DNA of 64,000 nt from Himantopus leucocephalus (taxonomy: Eukaryota > Chordata > Aves > Charadriiformes > Recurvirostridae). The DNA lies in assembly GCA_003993805.1 (NCBI GenBank), contig RSEF01000012.1, positions 8,422,945-8,486,944 on the forward strand. The letters are read 5' to 3'. Below are positions 1 to 11,814 of the stretch, in pieces; position 1 is the stretch's first letter; the number at the start of each line of letters is the position of its first letter. The notes beneath the pieces are model-generated. The model saw only the letters and a list, made by a program, of their open reading frames with translations. It was not told the origin of the DNA and did no database searches. The translations under genes were made by a program, and so were the position numbers.

Positions 1-3000
1 AGCCACCAATAGAAATATGTAGTGATGTTTGTAAAAACAAAACAGATATTCTGAAACTATTACAGTACATATGTACATAAATTAAAAGTATATGAAAAAT
101 AAGCAAGAAAACCTGGGACATCCCAGGTTACAGTAGAGTTTAATTTTGGTGTTGATTCTTTAACTGGGTTGCCCACATAGATGTATATGATACATGAATG
201 AATGGAGCAGTGACTTTCGAGGCTAGAAATATTTTATTATAAACCATATTTCTGGAGTGAATGTGGAAAGAATGAACATAAGAGAGCAAGAATAAAACTA
301 AAAAAGTCCTTCAGGTAATATAAAAAAATTCCCTGCATTGCTTGAAGTTGATTGAAGAAGCATAAAAAAGGATAATCAGACAACTACAGTTAAGATGAAG
401 GGGACTTGGAGTGAGAAGGCAGATTTTTATCTCGGATATGGCCTTCTTCCATGTTTTAATTTAGGAAATATTAATTAATGTTAATGTGTGTTAATTAGGG
501 GGGAAAAAAAATTCAGTGCGGATGGGGAAAAAGAAATGGTTACTAGCCTGAAAAAGAAATTTGGAGTGTTAATTCCAGGAGGCTGAAGGGAGTGATTAAT
601 ATCAATTTAGAAGAGTATTTGCAATGGTATGTGATAGTAGAAATTGCCAATATTTCTGTCTGCAGAAATACTGGCTAGCAGAACAAAGTATGATGACCCT
701 TCTCTACATGGCCTTTGTGTCATCCCACCTAAAAAACCATACTTGATTTCAGACATCTCATTGTCAGAACAATGATGTAAATGTGAAAGATGTAGACAAA
801 AAGAATAGTTAGAGACCTGACAGGGTCAGGTATCTGGCTAAAACTGAGAGAACTTAAGTTTTCTGTTTTAATGTTCTGAGGTTATAAATATCACAAAAGA
901 GGAGAGATTATTTTGGACAGTGTAGAACTTAAAAAATGAGTTGCATGTAATCAGATTGACAAGGAGATCTGCCAAGTGATTGGATAGCCTTCAAATGGGA
1001 AAGGAAATTCAATTACCATAGGTTTTTCAATGCTAGGTGTAACATAGGCCCCAGTCCTGGAAAGGATCTTAGAGTATCATAGTATGTTCCACTGCCCACA
1101 ATCAGGATTTGAAGGAGATTCTTACAGTGAATGAAACCCCTTCATTTTCTCTAGGGATTCAGCCACGCTTCCCCAGCCTCTACACCACAATCTGCTCAAC
1201 CTTTTCACTTTGAAGTGAACTACAGTTTGTAAGGTTTCTGCCTGTTACTCAGAGCTCTAGATGGCAGCTCTTTTCTGTAATTAAAAAGAAATAATTTTTC
1301 TGGATGTCTGTCTGTTTTCCTATCTTAGTAATTTTCCTATGTGTGTAAAATGAAACCTCAGGATAAGTTATGGTAAATAATTCCTTCTATTATTTTTCCA
1401 AACTCTTTTTAGTCTTTTACTGATGGTGATTGTTTCTGTTTTTCTACCTTGTTTTGACTGATGAAAGCTTCTCATTAATTTAGCAGGACTATATTGCTGT
1501 TTTATTTAAAATGAGGTAATATGCTTTTTAGCTTCTTTCTTGGGATACTTTGGATGCCAAAACCTAAATCTGCTTTCAGAACAGATTGGTCAGCTATTTT
1601 AAAGCTTGTGTTATTCTTCTATTTCTATATTTATTTCTCTTTATATATTTGTGTCTTAAAATAATGCACACAACATACACATCTGTGTTGGGCTTTTTTG
1701 GTGTTGGTTTTCTTTTTTTTCCTCTTTCTTTTTTCTCTTGTGCTACTTCCCATTCATGTTATCCAGCAGATTGATTTCTCTACGTTCATTGCTCTGGAAG
1801 ACTTCCCATACTACTGTCTAGCTTGGCTCTCTTTTTGCAGCTCTTGAGGTGCCTGTTCTTACCCTATTTACTTAGTAGCTTCTCTTTTCAGTACTCCCTG
1901 TTGCCCAACACTTGTCTATACAACTTATCTGCTGTCTCGCTCTTCCCACCATTTATTAACTTTTTATGAGACCTGTAATTTTTTAATCTGGGCAGAGGCC
2001 TCAAAGTCTTCCTAATTGATCCAGACTTAATAGGAATGACAAGATGCAAACTAAAAGGTATATCATTGTTCGTCTTAAATGATTTGATTAAAAGTATAAA
2101 TATGCCCAAGCAGGTTTTTTCTACATGTGAGTTTACATTAGAGTGTATACATTGCTCCAGCTTGCGTCCTACATAGTGTAACAGTTTTCCATGCAAAATC
2201 TTCCTGAAAAATTCTTGCATAAGTTAACGTATCTTACTTTATATGCATCTATACCAAATAATAGAAAACTGGCCATGAGTTAACAGATCATCAGATGTCT
2301 TCAGATACCTGAAATGTAGGTATGATTTTTCATGGTTAGCATGGAGAAGTAATACAGGTCATATTTTCAGGTGCTCTCAATGTGCAATTGGGCTAGACTT
2401 CAAAAATAGTTCAGCAATCAGTTGTTACCCTGGAACACGTAAAATGTTGTGAGATGTAGGAATTCATACCCAACCAACCCAGCTTGAAAATCTGGCCCTG
2501 AATATATACAGACGGTTGTTATAAGAAGCATTAGCTTGTTAAGAATGAACGTCCACCTCTTCGTGTGTCATAACTGGAATTATGTGTTAGTCCATTCAGT
2601 ATTATTATTATCTTTACTATCTGGAAAATACCTATTGCATTTTGAATTATATCACAATAAATATGTATAATGAGAGCAAAAACTTTTCAATGGATGTCTG
2701 ACAAGACTGTGATCCCTGCTTAGAAGAGTCCAAGAGTCAAGCTGTTTTGTTCTGAGAATTTATTGGTCCCTGATGAGAAGGAGACAGAGACTGAGTATTT
2801 CCAGATACACAAGTGGATATTATCAGCCCAGGCTTCTTTTGGCTCGTTTCCTGGTGAAGGTTAATTTTAGCATTAAGTTCCAGCTCTTTCTCAGCTGGAG
2901 TCTGGCAACAGAAGCCAAGCTTTCAGTCCAGGAGCTCCTTTCTATGTGACAGCCTTCTCCTCTCTTGGCTCAGTTTGCCCACTGACCTGCTTTTATAGCT

Positions 3001-4513
3001 CTGTGAAAGTATCAGCTGACTTGAGGGCAGATCTCTTCCCTAAGCAGCCCTAGGGAAGTTTTCTTCTACTGTCTGTATGAAAACTCAGCACACGTCTTCT
3101 TTCTTAATCCTTGTCGATTCCTCCGAATCCTTCCTGGACCCATACATTTGAATCCTATATTATGGAAGGAATCTAGAATCTCATGGTGAGTAAAAATGGG
3201 TGAAATATTTCCTGCAGTGATTGCGCACTAAACCAAACAAACATGCTTGTTTTGGAAGAAGAAAAGATATTTATCACTTTTGATCCCCAGTATTAGTTGC
3301 ATTTGTGTCTATTGATGCAATAGGATGATCTCAGTTTCTACATGTACAGGAGATAGTAGGCTCATGTTTCTGATTATAGAATAAAGAAATTTTTTTTTTT
3401 GAGTCACATATAGCTGCACTTTATTTATTGCAGGTACTGACCACAGATTATGACTCCATATTCCCACTAAATAATATGTGTTTTCTCTTAGTGATCAACA
3501 GTTCATAGGTTCTTTTCCTTCTTTATACCTTTTTTTTTTCTCTCTCGAATTAAGTGACGCATAGATTTTCTTTTTTCTTTAGGTAAACTTCCAATCCCAT
3601 TGGATTTTTTTTAGATACCGTAACAATACTTTATGCTTCTGTACTGTTTTCCCTAAGATTTTGCTGATACTCAGTTGATACTCCATGCGTTTAATGGACT
3701 GAATCATACAGAGTGTACAATGACATGGGAAATGCTTCCATATTATCTGAATAGATCTCTTGATTCTACCACTGACTTATTTGCTTTCCTCAGCCTGCTT
3801 CAGGAAAGTTTAATTACTCGGTAACATCTGTTCAGAAGCTTGATATGAATGTAAATTTCATGTCTTCATTAATCATATTCTTTTTGTTCTTTGCAGCTTT
3901 ACAACCATACTGTGGTGAATGTGTTGAGTGGACTATCAAATGGACGGGTAGACAGAGTGAACATGTGGGACTAAACTCTTTAGTAGCAAGAATTTCTTCT
4001 AGACCTTAAACTATCCCTGTATTCCTAAATCACTTGCTCCTTAGGACAGAGATTTGTTATAAGCAAACCTGACAAAACACTTGTAGTGAGTTACAATATA
4101 AAAGCAAATATTAGTCCTGTTCAGGTGACAGAGCCCTACAGCTATGTGTTTCTGTGACAGCTAAGATGGATTCAAGGGCTAAAACTTTGTTTGTAGAGCT
4201 TCTGGGGAAAGTGGGCTTCAGGTACTGCAGGTCTGTGAAGACCTTATGTCTTTTCAGGTTACTGTACCTGTGAAGTATGTGAGAATTTTGAAAACAGTTG
4301 GTTTAGTTATCAGCTAATGGGAAAGGGAAATGTAAGAAATGCATTTTGCTGTTATTTTATGGAGTTCTGATAAAGTATTTGCAATCAAGTTCAATATATT
4401 GCTGCAATCATACTATACTTCAGACATTGTGAAATTACAAAAATAACAATCAAGTACTGGGCCTATTATTTTATTAATATCTTAATATTGTTATTATTTT
4501 ATTAATATTTCAA

Positions 4514-4580
4514 AGAATCATAGAATCATTTAGGTTGGAAAAGACCCTTAAGATTATTGAGTCCAACTGTTAACCTAGGT
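4514..4580 (-). mobile_element. CR1 LINE 3' terminal fragment
   Basis: The plus strand reads atcatagaatcatttaggtt, then ggaaaagaccc and gagtccaact. This is the reverse complement of the standard avian CR1 3' end (ttggactcaatgatctt, then ttttccaacctaaatgattc, then tatgatt). Only about 65 bp of the 3' end survives, typical of a 5'-truncated insertion. It follows an AT-rich stretch with a repeated ttattttattaatat unit. It is the best single indicator that the genome is avian. Confidence 0.9.
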
Positions 4581-6489
4581 ATAAAAATTGTACATGGAAT
4601 TTTCAGTCTTATTTGTTTCTTTAAAATGAAAGAAAAAAGCAAATCAAAACTGAAAGCCACATTGGAAAATAAGTATCTGAATAATCATTAATGGCTTTGA
4701 AAAGATCTCAGACTTTGCAGTTTGAGAGAAAAAGATTTGAAAGGTATTTAGGTAGAGCTTGCTGCTGTTACTGATAATTCAGACAGGAAGTATAACATCT
4801 ACAAGCAGAGGAATACCTTGTCCTGGTTATTCCACTCTCCTCCTTGAGGCCTTGTTGGTGCTCATGGGGAATTCAGAACAGAAGAACTGGTAGAGTTCTG
4901 GTGACAGACTTGGGAGCTTATTGATGAGATAGCCATTTCTGGTGCTGCCATCTTCTAGTTTTTATCTTCATGGTTGTTAGAAATTTATGTATCCATTTGA
5001 TCTTTTTTTTTCTGGGTGGTCTTTTGTTGAGTGTCTCTTGTTTAGAGATGATGATATTAATTTTTTGCAGTAAAGGCATTTGATGACATAGTGTGATGGA
5101 AGCGACTGAAATATTTCAGACTTCAGTTTTCAAAAATGTATGCACGCTGACTTCAAAATTATTTTAGTTCTCTGTATTGTAGGTTTTGGTTTTGTTCACA
5201 CAAAAAAGTTGTGCATAACTTGAAGTAGAACTAAAATTAATCCCAAGAAGGTTTGAATACACCATTTCTCAGATTTTTCTTAGAAATGTTTTTTGACCTG
5301 ATTGTTATTAGGTATGTAATGTTGGTCCTTCTGATCAAATAAAATCATAACTGCCCTTTACTTTTTCTTTTGTGTCTGATGCTGGTGCCAGTGTTTGTTA
5401 CTTACTTCTTCATAGCTTTTATACCTCCCCCTTTCTGTCTCCTGTTCTTTTTCTTTAGTTCATTCTTTGAAAATTCCCATCTCCAGATGTCAGCATCTGT
5501 GTAAACTTTTGGTTTTGTTTGTCTGGTATTTTCTTTACGTTTGATTGCTACCACAGCTTTAGTGTTCAGTAGTAAGAGCATCTTTTTTTTTTCTTTTAAT
5601 CTAAAGTACTGTTTTCTGTATTCTGATCTTTGTTTGCATATTTGTTATAATTTCCAACGCTCTCTTTTAGAGGCGTGATGTCATCTTCACCTCATCTTGA
5701 ATGTCCGCTTTCTCTGTAATGGTAGTATCTTCAGATATTTTTCTTCCTTAATAGCTTATTTCTTTTGAAGAGTGTATGCGGTTGATAATCTGTCACAGGT
5801 CCTGTTGACACTACTGTAATTTTACACATTCTGCTTCATAAGTTGTTGCTTGTGAATAATCAAAAATGAGTTGCCCTCTCTTTCTACATTATTTCATACC
5901 AGGTGCAAACATATAATATGCATCTCCGTTGTATCAGTTTGTTTTTCCGTTAACTTTTTATATGAGTTAATTTGCAGTATGCATTTTAATGCTTTATTTA
6001 GTACGTTAGTGACAGTTTTTGCAGCTTAACAAGAAATTGGAGATAAATATGTGAGTGAATAGCTTTCATAACATCTTGGATAGTCCTGGAATACAAGTGG
6101 TAACAAACATGAAGCAAACACTCTTCTCTAGCTAAGAATTTCAGCTGAATTCACAGTGCTTGTTTTTTTGAAGAGAATTTATTCTAGCCACTTAGCAAGG
6201 CAGAGGTCAAATTCTCATGAAGTCTTTCAGAACTGTCTTTACACAGAGCCTTGCCTAACAAAATTGGTTGTACTTAGAATGTCATCCCAAGACTTAGCAT
6301 TTGTTCTCTGTGAAATGGTACGCTTGGCTTACGTAACATGTCAGTGCATATTGCAAGGGACAACGTAAATCCATGGGGTATAGTTTCCCCATAAGTTCTT
6401 GGTTGTCAGTGTTAATACTGGACAATAGTAGCATTTTGTAAGTATAGCGAAAGGTATGTCTTAGTTAAGTTATTGTTTGGTGTTGTTTT

Positions 6490-6516
6490 ATTGGAGCTAT
6501 TTTATACAGCTCCAAT
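6490..6516. repeat. Inverted repeat, 9-bp arms, 9-nt spacer
   Basis: Arms attggagct and agctccaat match perfectly around attttatac. No transposon ends or target duplications are seen beside it. Confidence 0.85.
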
Positions 6517-6886
6517 ATATATGTGTGTTAAGCTTGTCAAGTAGAGCAAAATTCTGAAGGATTATTTTCTTTGCTGCTTGGATTATGTGAGTTGGGAAGG
6601 TAGCAATAGGGTAATTACTAGCTCACGCCACTGCTCTATTGCTCTTGTCATCAGGTTAACCTGAGGGCTGATGTCTGAAGGAGCATTTGCTTCATTAGCT
6701 CCTTTGTGACAGTCACGGTGCAGCTGCTCTTTGCTACTTTGAACTGTAGTCCTGAAGGAAGTTTGAGGTAAAAACTATTCAGACAGATCAATCATCTCTT
6801 GTGAAAACCTTACAGACCCATTGAGTTGCAGAATGCTTTCTCCTTGGGCACACACCATATCCATGGTTGGAAATGTGTTGGAAATG

Positions 6887-6915
6887 TTTACATAACCCTT
6901 AGAGGGTTATGTAAA
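6887..6915. repeat. Perfect palindrome, 13-bp arms, 3-nt loop
   Basis: Arms tttacataaccct and agggttatgtaaa flank tag. Transcribed in the intron this would form a stable 13-bp hairpin. It lies 50 bp before another near-perfect palindrome. Confidence 0.92.
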
Positions 6916-6965
6916 ATCTATGGACAGCTTTACTAATAACCTTCATTATCTCTGATTTAGTAACC

Positions 6966-6984
6966 CACTGTCAAATTGACAGTG
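6966..6984. repeat. Palindrome, 9-bp arms, 1-nt centre
   Basis: cactgtcaa, a, ttgacagtg. Very similar arms (cactgtca / tgacagtg) recur at 47057-47076. Confidence 0.9.
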
Positions 6985-7980
6985 TAGGATTGAGCTGGTC
7001 GTATGCTTTGGGCCATCTAGGAATATGAAGCTAAAAGATACTATTGAACCAGCAAGTATGTTGTAATCTGAAGTAAGTACAATGCTGCTCTCTTATTCCA
7101 ATTTGGAAAATATGAATTTGGAAGGTAGTAATAGGAATGCACTCTGGAAATATTTTAAATTGAGAACATATTGTGCAATAGGCAATTATAGGTAAGAAGC
7201 TTTATTGGGAAATAATCAAGCATTTTGGTAGCTATTGGAATTGCTTATGAAATCCAAGAGTATTTTATCATGTTGTAAGATTAGCAAGCTTTTTTTCAAT
7301 TACCTTGGTAAAGCCAAAGATTAGTGCAAATCTTATACTTTAATAAATACATTCAGTTGCAAGCAACAAACTCCCATTTTATAATATTTTAAAGAGTTTC
7401 ATATTATAGTATAATTTTTCAATATAACATTTATTTTAAGCTTTAGAATCTAAATGTGTATGTATTTTGACTTTTGAAAAAAATATTCCCAATTAACGCT
7501 TGTCTGTCTACCTACTTAAAAGGAAGAAAAACAGTGAAAGTCAGTGGTATTGAATGTTGAAGTACTTCTGGGGCTAGTCTCTTTCAAAACAAAGGACAAT
7601 TCTGCAACATCAAACTGTTGAAGCAGAAGTTGCCCTTCAGTGAACTAATTTTGTTAATTGAAATCCTGCTTAAACTGAAAGATGTATTTAGGTCATATCA
7701 TGACTGTTAGTGGAAAACTATGGAGCCATAGCTTCCCCCTCTTGCCCCGTAGGCTGAAATGTCAAATAGCTGCTTTAAAGCCCATTAATTTTAAAATACT
7801 TTGACTAACTTGATATTTAGTAACTGTACATAATTTAGTAAAAATTTTTGGCTAAAAATCTATTGTGCTTTCCAGAAATGATACCTCTGTATATTGAGCT
7901 TTCAGGTAATAATATTTTTACAGTCATAGTAGGGAAAAATTATTTCAGTCTCTTCTGGGTATTTAATTACCAACTATGCA

Positions 7981-8014
7981 TGCACACACAGACAAGTGTG
8001 CACACACACACATG
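7981..8014. repeat. (CA)n-rich microsatellite
   Basis: tgcacacacagacaagtgtg followed by cacacacacacatg; an imperfect alternating purine-pyrimidine tract. Confidence 0.85.
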
Positions 8015-9848
8015 CGTAAAATGGAGATACTAGGACATCTGTAGATACACCTGTTTTACTGACTCACTACCATAGCTGGTTTCTTGTTCTGGGACATAAT
8101 GAGATGTTTCTAAGAAGGACCATATGAGACAGAAAAATTATCATGAGTCTTACTAATGAAAATAAACTCTGTGTAAGCAGACATTTAGAGTATTTGCATT
8201 TGAACTACACCTAGCTTTTTTTTTTCTGTTTCAATTAATAGTTACCTATTTTTGTTATTTGTGTCTATGAGGCAACAGCTAAAGTCTGAGAATGAATACT
8301 AAGCTTTAAAGTAGTCTTGTTAATGCTCATGTTGGATGAATGCTGTTGTTTATTAAATCTCTTTCTCATAATTCTGTTAACTGTAGAATGTAGCGGTACT
8401 TGGGAAATTGTTCAGTAGAATTTGCTTTCATAAATAGTAAGATTATTTTTTTAGTAAATAATAAAAATGCTATATACAAAAGTTCTGTTTCCTCCCCTGT
8501 GTTTCAATTTGCAATGTAAATTAAACTAATCTTATATTATGCACGTTTGCAGAGGTAAGAACTACATGTTGACAAAACTGCACAGTAACTAATTTCCTAT
8601 CAGGTAAAAATATAAGTGCTTGAGGATTTAGAAAGTCTTAACAGTGCCTGTCGTAAATTGAATTTGGGCATACTCAAAAGTAAGTAATTATTCAGCAATA
8701 AAATGGTATCCTTACATATATGCCTGTACCCAAATATATGCTGGAGAAAGACAGAGGTTGCCAGAGGGTTTGTTGTTCTTTCTGGGTTTAAAAAACCCAG
8801 GAAGAACTAACTTGTATCTTGTGTTCCAAGATTTTAGCATGTGAGACTGCTCAGTCTCTTTGCCTCCTGTAATCTTCTTGAGAGAACTTTTTGTGATTAA
8901 CTGGTCATAAAATCTTGTCTGCATTCGCAGGCCTTTACTAATCCCCTGCCCATCCCAACAAACAAACAAATACTCTGTGGTACTGATGCTACTTTCACAT
9001 ACCGCAGTGTGGTCCTGTGCCCATCAAATTATTTCCTTCAGATTTATATAGCACAAATAGAAGAATAATCAGATCCTTTCCTCTTATTTTATCTATGGGC
9101 TACTCATTGAATGACTTATTTTAAAGGAGTTGTGATTCAATGGGGATGTTTTTAATTTGCTGGCTGTTCTCTTTACCTCTGAGGAAAGAATTTTGTAAAT
9201 GCTGAATAATTTTAGAACATGTTTTCTTGGTTAAGGGTTGGATCATATTTTAAATTAGTTTTAAGAGGAAGGAAATCGTGTAAATGCTGTGGAATTCAGA
9301 TAAGCAGTGTGCATAGGAAATAAGTACTTTAATTTAGGGTGCCTAGAATTGGTAGGTCAAGCTGATGATAATAAAGGACCAGATCTTAACTTTGTTTCAA
9401 AGAACATGTAATCAATATTCACTCTCCTGTTTTATTTCCTTTTTGCTTGAGAATTTATTTTGGTGAAGCTGAGATGTGCAGTTACTTACGTATTCCACAG
9501 GGTGTCATGAGGTAGTTGTTGGAATAATGAATACTTGGATGAAAGTAAAGAAAGAAACGTAGTGTGCAGTCCTCTGAATGCCAGTTAATGTAATTTTAGA
9601 TGTGACTAATACACATGCCATAAAATAAAAAGTTCTTAACTCATTAACACATGTATCTTATTTCTGTATCTGTATAAAATATACACATGAAGAAAAATAT
9701 TACGAGAGGTCGTTTACAAGAGTGAGCTATTCTATGTCAGGTCTTCCCAAAAAACCTTTCTAAATATACCTTAGTATTTTATAGTTTCCAGAGCAAGCAG
9801 AATCTTTGGCCCATAGCTGTAATCTAACATACTAAATTTTATATACAT

Positions 9849-9862
9849 AAAAAAAAAAAAAA
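9849..9862. repeat. A14 homopolymer
   Basis: Fourteen A followed by gaagaaagg. No retroposed body or target duplication was recognised beside it. Confidence 0.9.
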
Positions 9863-10243
9863 GAAGAAAGGTACAATACTTGTATTTGCCATACTGTTAT
9901 AATGAATTTCTAATTGGAATGTGATCCTCCAAATTTACTTTCAGATTTTATTTTACTTTTAATTTTTATTTAAGTTCTTTTAAAATATAAATTTATTTAA
10001 ACAAACTTTATACAGTGCACACAGCTGTGGATTTTATGATTTGTTAATTGTAGATATATATATGATGTCAAAACTTAACGTCAGGCTTTTTCTCCTGCAC
10101 ATGTATAATGTTGTAGGAGGAGAATTTTTACCAAAATATGCCTCAAATTAAAGTGTGTTTGATTATGGTGATGCATTTTTGCATATGCAGACCAAATTTT
10201 TATTGACATAACTGTTGACTTCTGCGGAGCTGTACATGCATTG

Positions 10244-10370
10244 AATTTGCCTTCGGGTTTGTAAAAGAATCTTTAAATACAATTTAACAGTAATTATGAA
10301 GGATCCTNAATTTGCCTTCAGGTTTGTAAAAGAATCTTTAAATACAATTTAACAGTAATTTAGAAGGATC
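10244..10370. repeat. Direct duplication across a single N (copies about 62 bp)
   Basis: 10244-10305 and 10309-10370 are the same sequence (aatttgccttc, then ggtttgtaaaagaatc) with three mismatches, separated by the N at 10308. Most likely an unmerged contig overlap. Confidence 0.92.
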
Positions 10371-11676
10371 TAGCTTCTGTTAAAATCTGAATTGCTTTAA
10401 ATGGAAATGACGTTGGCCATGAGCAAAATTACATTGCTTTATCAAATGAACAGCAAAACTTCATTCATTTCAGTAGCAACAGAACGTGATCCGAAGTGTA
10501 AAATCCCCCATGAAAGTAAGAATTTGAATCTCTGTTGACTGTAATAATTTGTCTATTTTTAACAGCATATTTAAAGCTAGTTTTGAACAAATGATATCTT
10601 ATGGATTTAGGCATACTTTGTCGTATTATATAAAGTGGCATACCAAAATAATAGACAATTTTCTTATTGCTATTTATTTGTGCTAAGTATTATGGAACAA
10701 ATTTTGGTTTTATGCCAGTAGCATAATAGTGAGTGGCACTGAGAGTGTAGGATGAAGGGAGGCTGATTCTTCTGACAGACAATTAATAAAATCGTACAAA
10801 AATTTGACATACCACATGTCCTCCCTGCATTATGCCCCGCAGGTCATGGTGCCTTACAGCCATAGAAGGTGATTGCTGTGACAATCAGGAGCTGAGTGCT
10901 TTTATTCAGATTTGCTTCAGAATCCACATGATCCAGTGGAAAATTGTTTGTGCAAAACCCTTCTGACTTAACCATTATAAATCATGACCTGTTTAACAAA
11001 CCACTGTGTTTATACCTTAGCAGTATGTTTAAATACTTGCTAGCGGAAGAACTAGACCTGTTTAAGGGAGTTTTAATATCCAAAATCGTGACATACCTTA
11101 AATCTTCATGGAGATGAAGTGAACAGAAATTTGTGTTGTTTGGGGTTTTTTGTTTCTGAGTTTGGCTTTTTGAAATATAATTATCCTGATCTCTGTCCAG
11201 ATGAGTTTTCTTTACAGCGGGGCATCGTGGAAGAAGGGTTTTTTAGATACATAGGTTATCGTCTGTCTTCTTTCTCAGTTTAAGGCTCACTTTGCTGGTG
11301 CCTTTCTTTATTCTTCTTATTGCAACTAGAATAATCTATAAGGGGTAATTCCACGCATACTTTGAATTACTGAGATAATGCAGTACCTGAAACTAAAGTG
11401 ATTAATATCAGAAAATATTTAAATAATAAAATATTTGGCTGCACAGAAATTTTTCCTACAGTTTATTAGAAAATGATACTTTAGCAAAGGAAAACAAAAT
11501 AGAAAGGACAGAAGTTAAAAACTGCTGATATTATACCATGTAAAAACTTGGCAGTGTACTGAGGTGTATGTACCATATGTGTGATATGTATACGATTCGA
11601 TTGATCCTAGCACCCAAGTCCCTCTTTGAATGTTAAGACAAGGTTGATGAATATTATGATCTGTTTTTATTTTCAG

Positions 11677-11814
11677 ATTGAAAATCTACAGGAGCAACTT
11701 AGGGACAAAGACAAACAACTAACTAATCTAAAAGACAGAGTGAAGTCATTGCAGACGGATTCTAGTAACACAGACACAGCACTAGCAACCTTAGAAGAAG
11801 CTCTATCAGAAAAG
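11677..11814 (+). CDS. ERC2: ERC2 (CAST/ELKS2) internal coding exon A, 46 codons, phase 0-0
   Basis: The sequence shows a TTTTATTTTCAG acceptor ending at 11676 and an AAAG|GTAATG donor at 11815. Between them is an open frame of exactly 46 codons, running from IENLQEQLRDKDKQL to LATLEEALSEK. It is rich in charged residues with Leu/Ile spacing typical of a parallel coiled coil. The translation matches what I recall of the central coiled coil of ERC2, a presynaptic active-zone scaffold that binds RIM, Piccolo, Bassoon and liprin-alpha at the cytomatrix. The flanking frame stays open upstream to about 11626 and downstream to 11958, but those residues are not ERC-like, so the splice sites set the limits. 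The donor lacks G at +5 and is therefore only moderate. The preceding exon lies outside the window. ERC1 is the alternative; the next exons favour ERC2. Confidence 0.95.

Larger units (their letters stand above)
1..11676 (+). other. ERC2: ERC2 intron upstream of exon A (3' part)
   Basis: The sequence is AT-rich and non-coding, with stops in all frames. I find no ERC2 exon here; the segment expected before exon A (ending in a KINVLQKK-like sequence) lies upstream of the window. It holds a CR1 3' end (about 4514-4580), hairpin-forming inverted repeats near 6.5-7.0 kb, a (CA)n tract near 8.0 kb, an A14 run at 9849 and a single-N direct duplication at 10244-10370. The stretch 2690-3170 is richer in C and G and has a TTTTATAG box, but I could not assign it. 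Short open frames, for example at 1586-1774 and 1888-2220, look like chance. Confidence 0.85.

Noticed and set aside
1050..1085. cctggaaaggatcttagagt followed by atcatag, CR1-like
   Set aside because: Only a weak partial resemblance with no continuation on either side.
2690..3170. Possible solo LTR: CT-rich stretch with a ttttatagctctg TATA-like box
   Set aside because: No convincing TG...CA ends, target duplication or known LTR block could be identified.
5044..5115. Possible C/D-box snoRNA (gatgatga ... ctga)
   Set aside because: No terminal stem, poor internal boxes, and such short motifs occur by chance in 64 kb.
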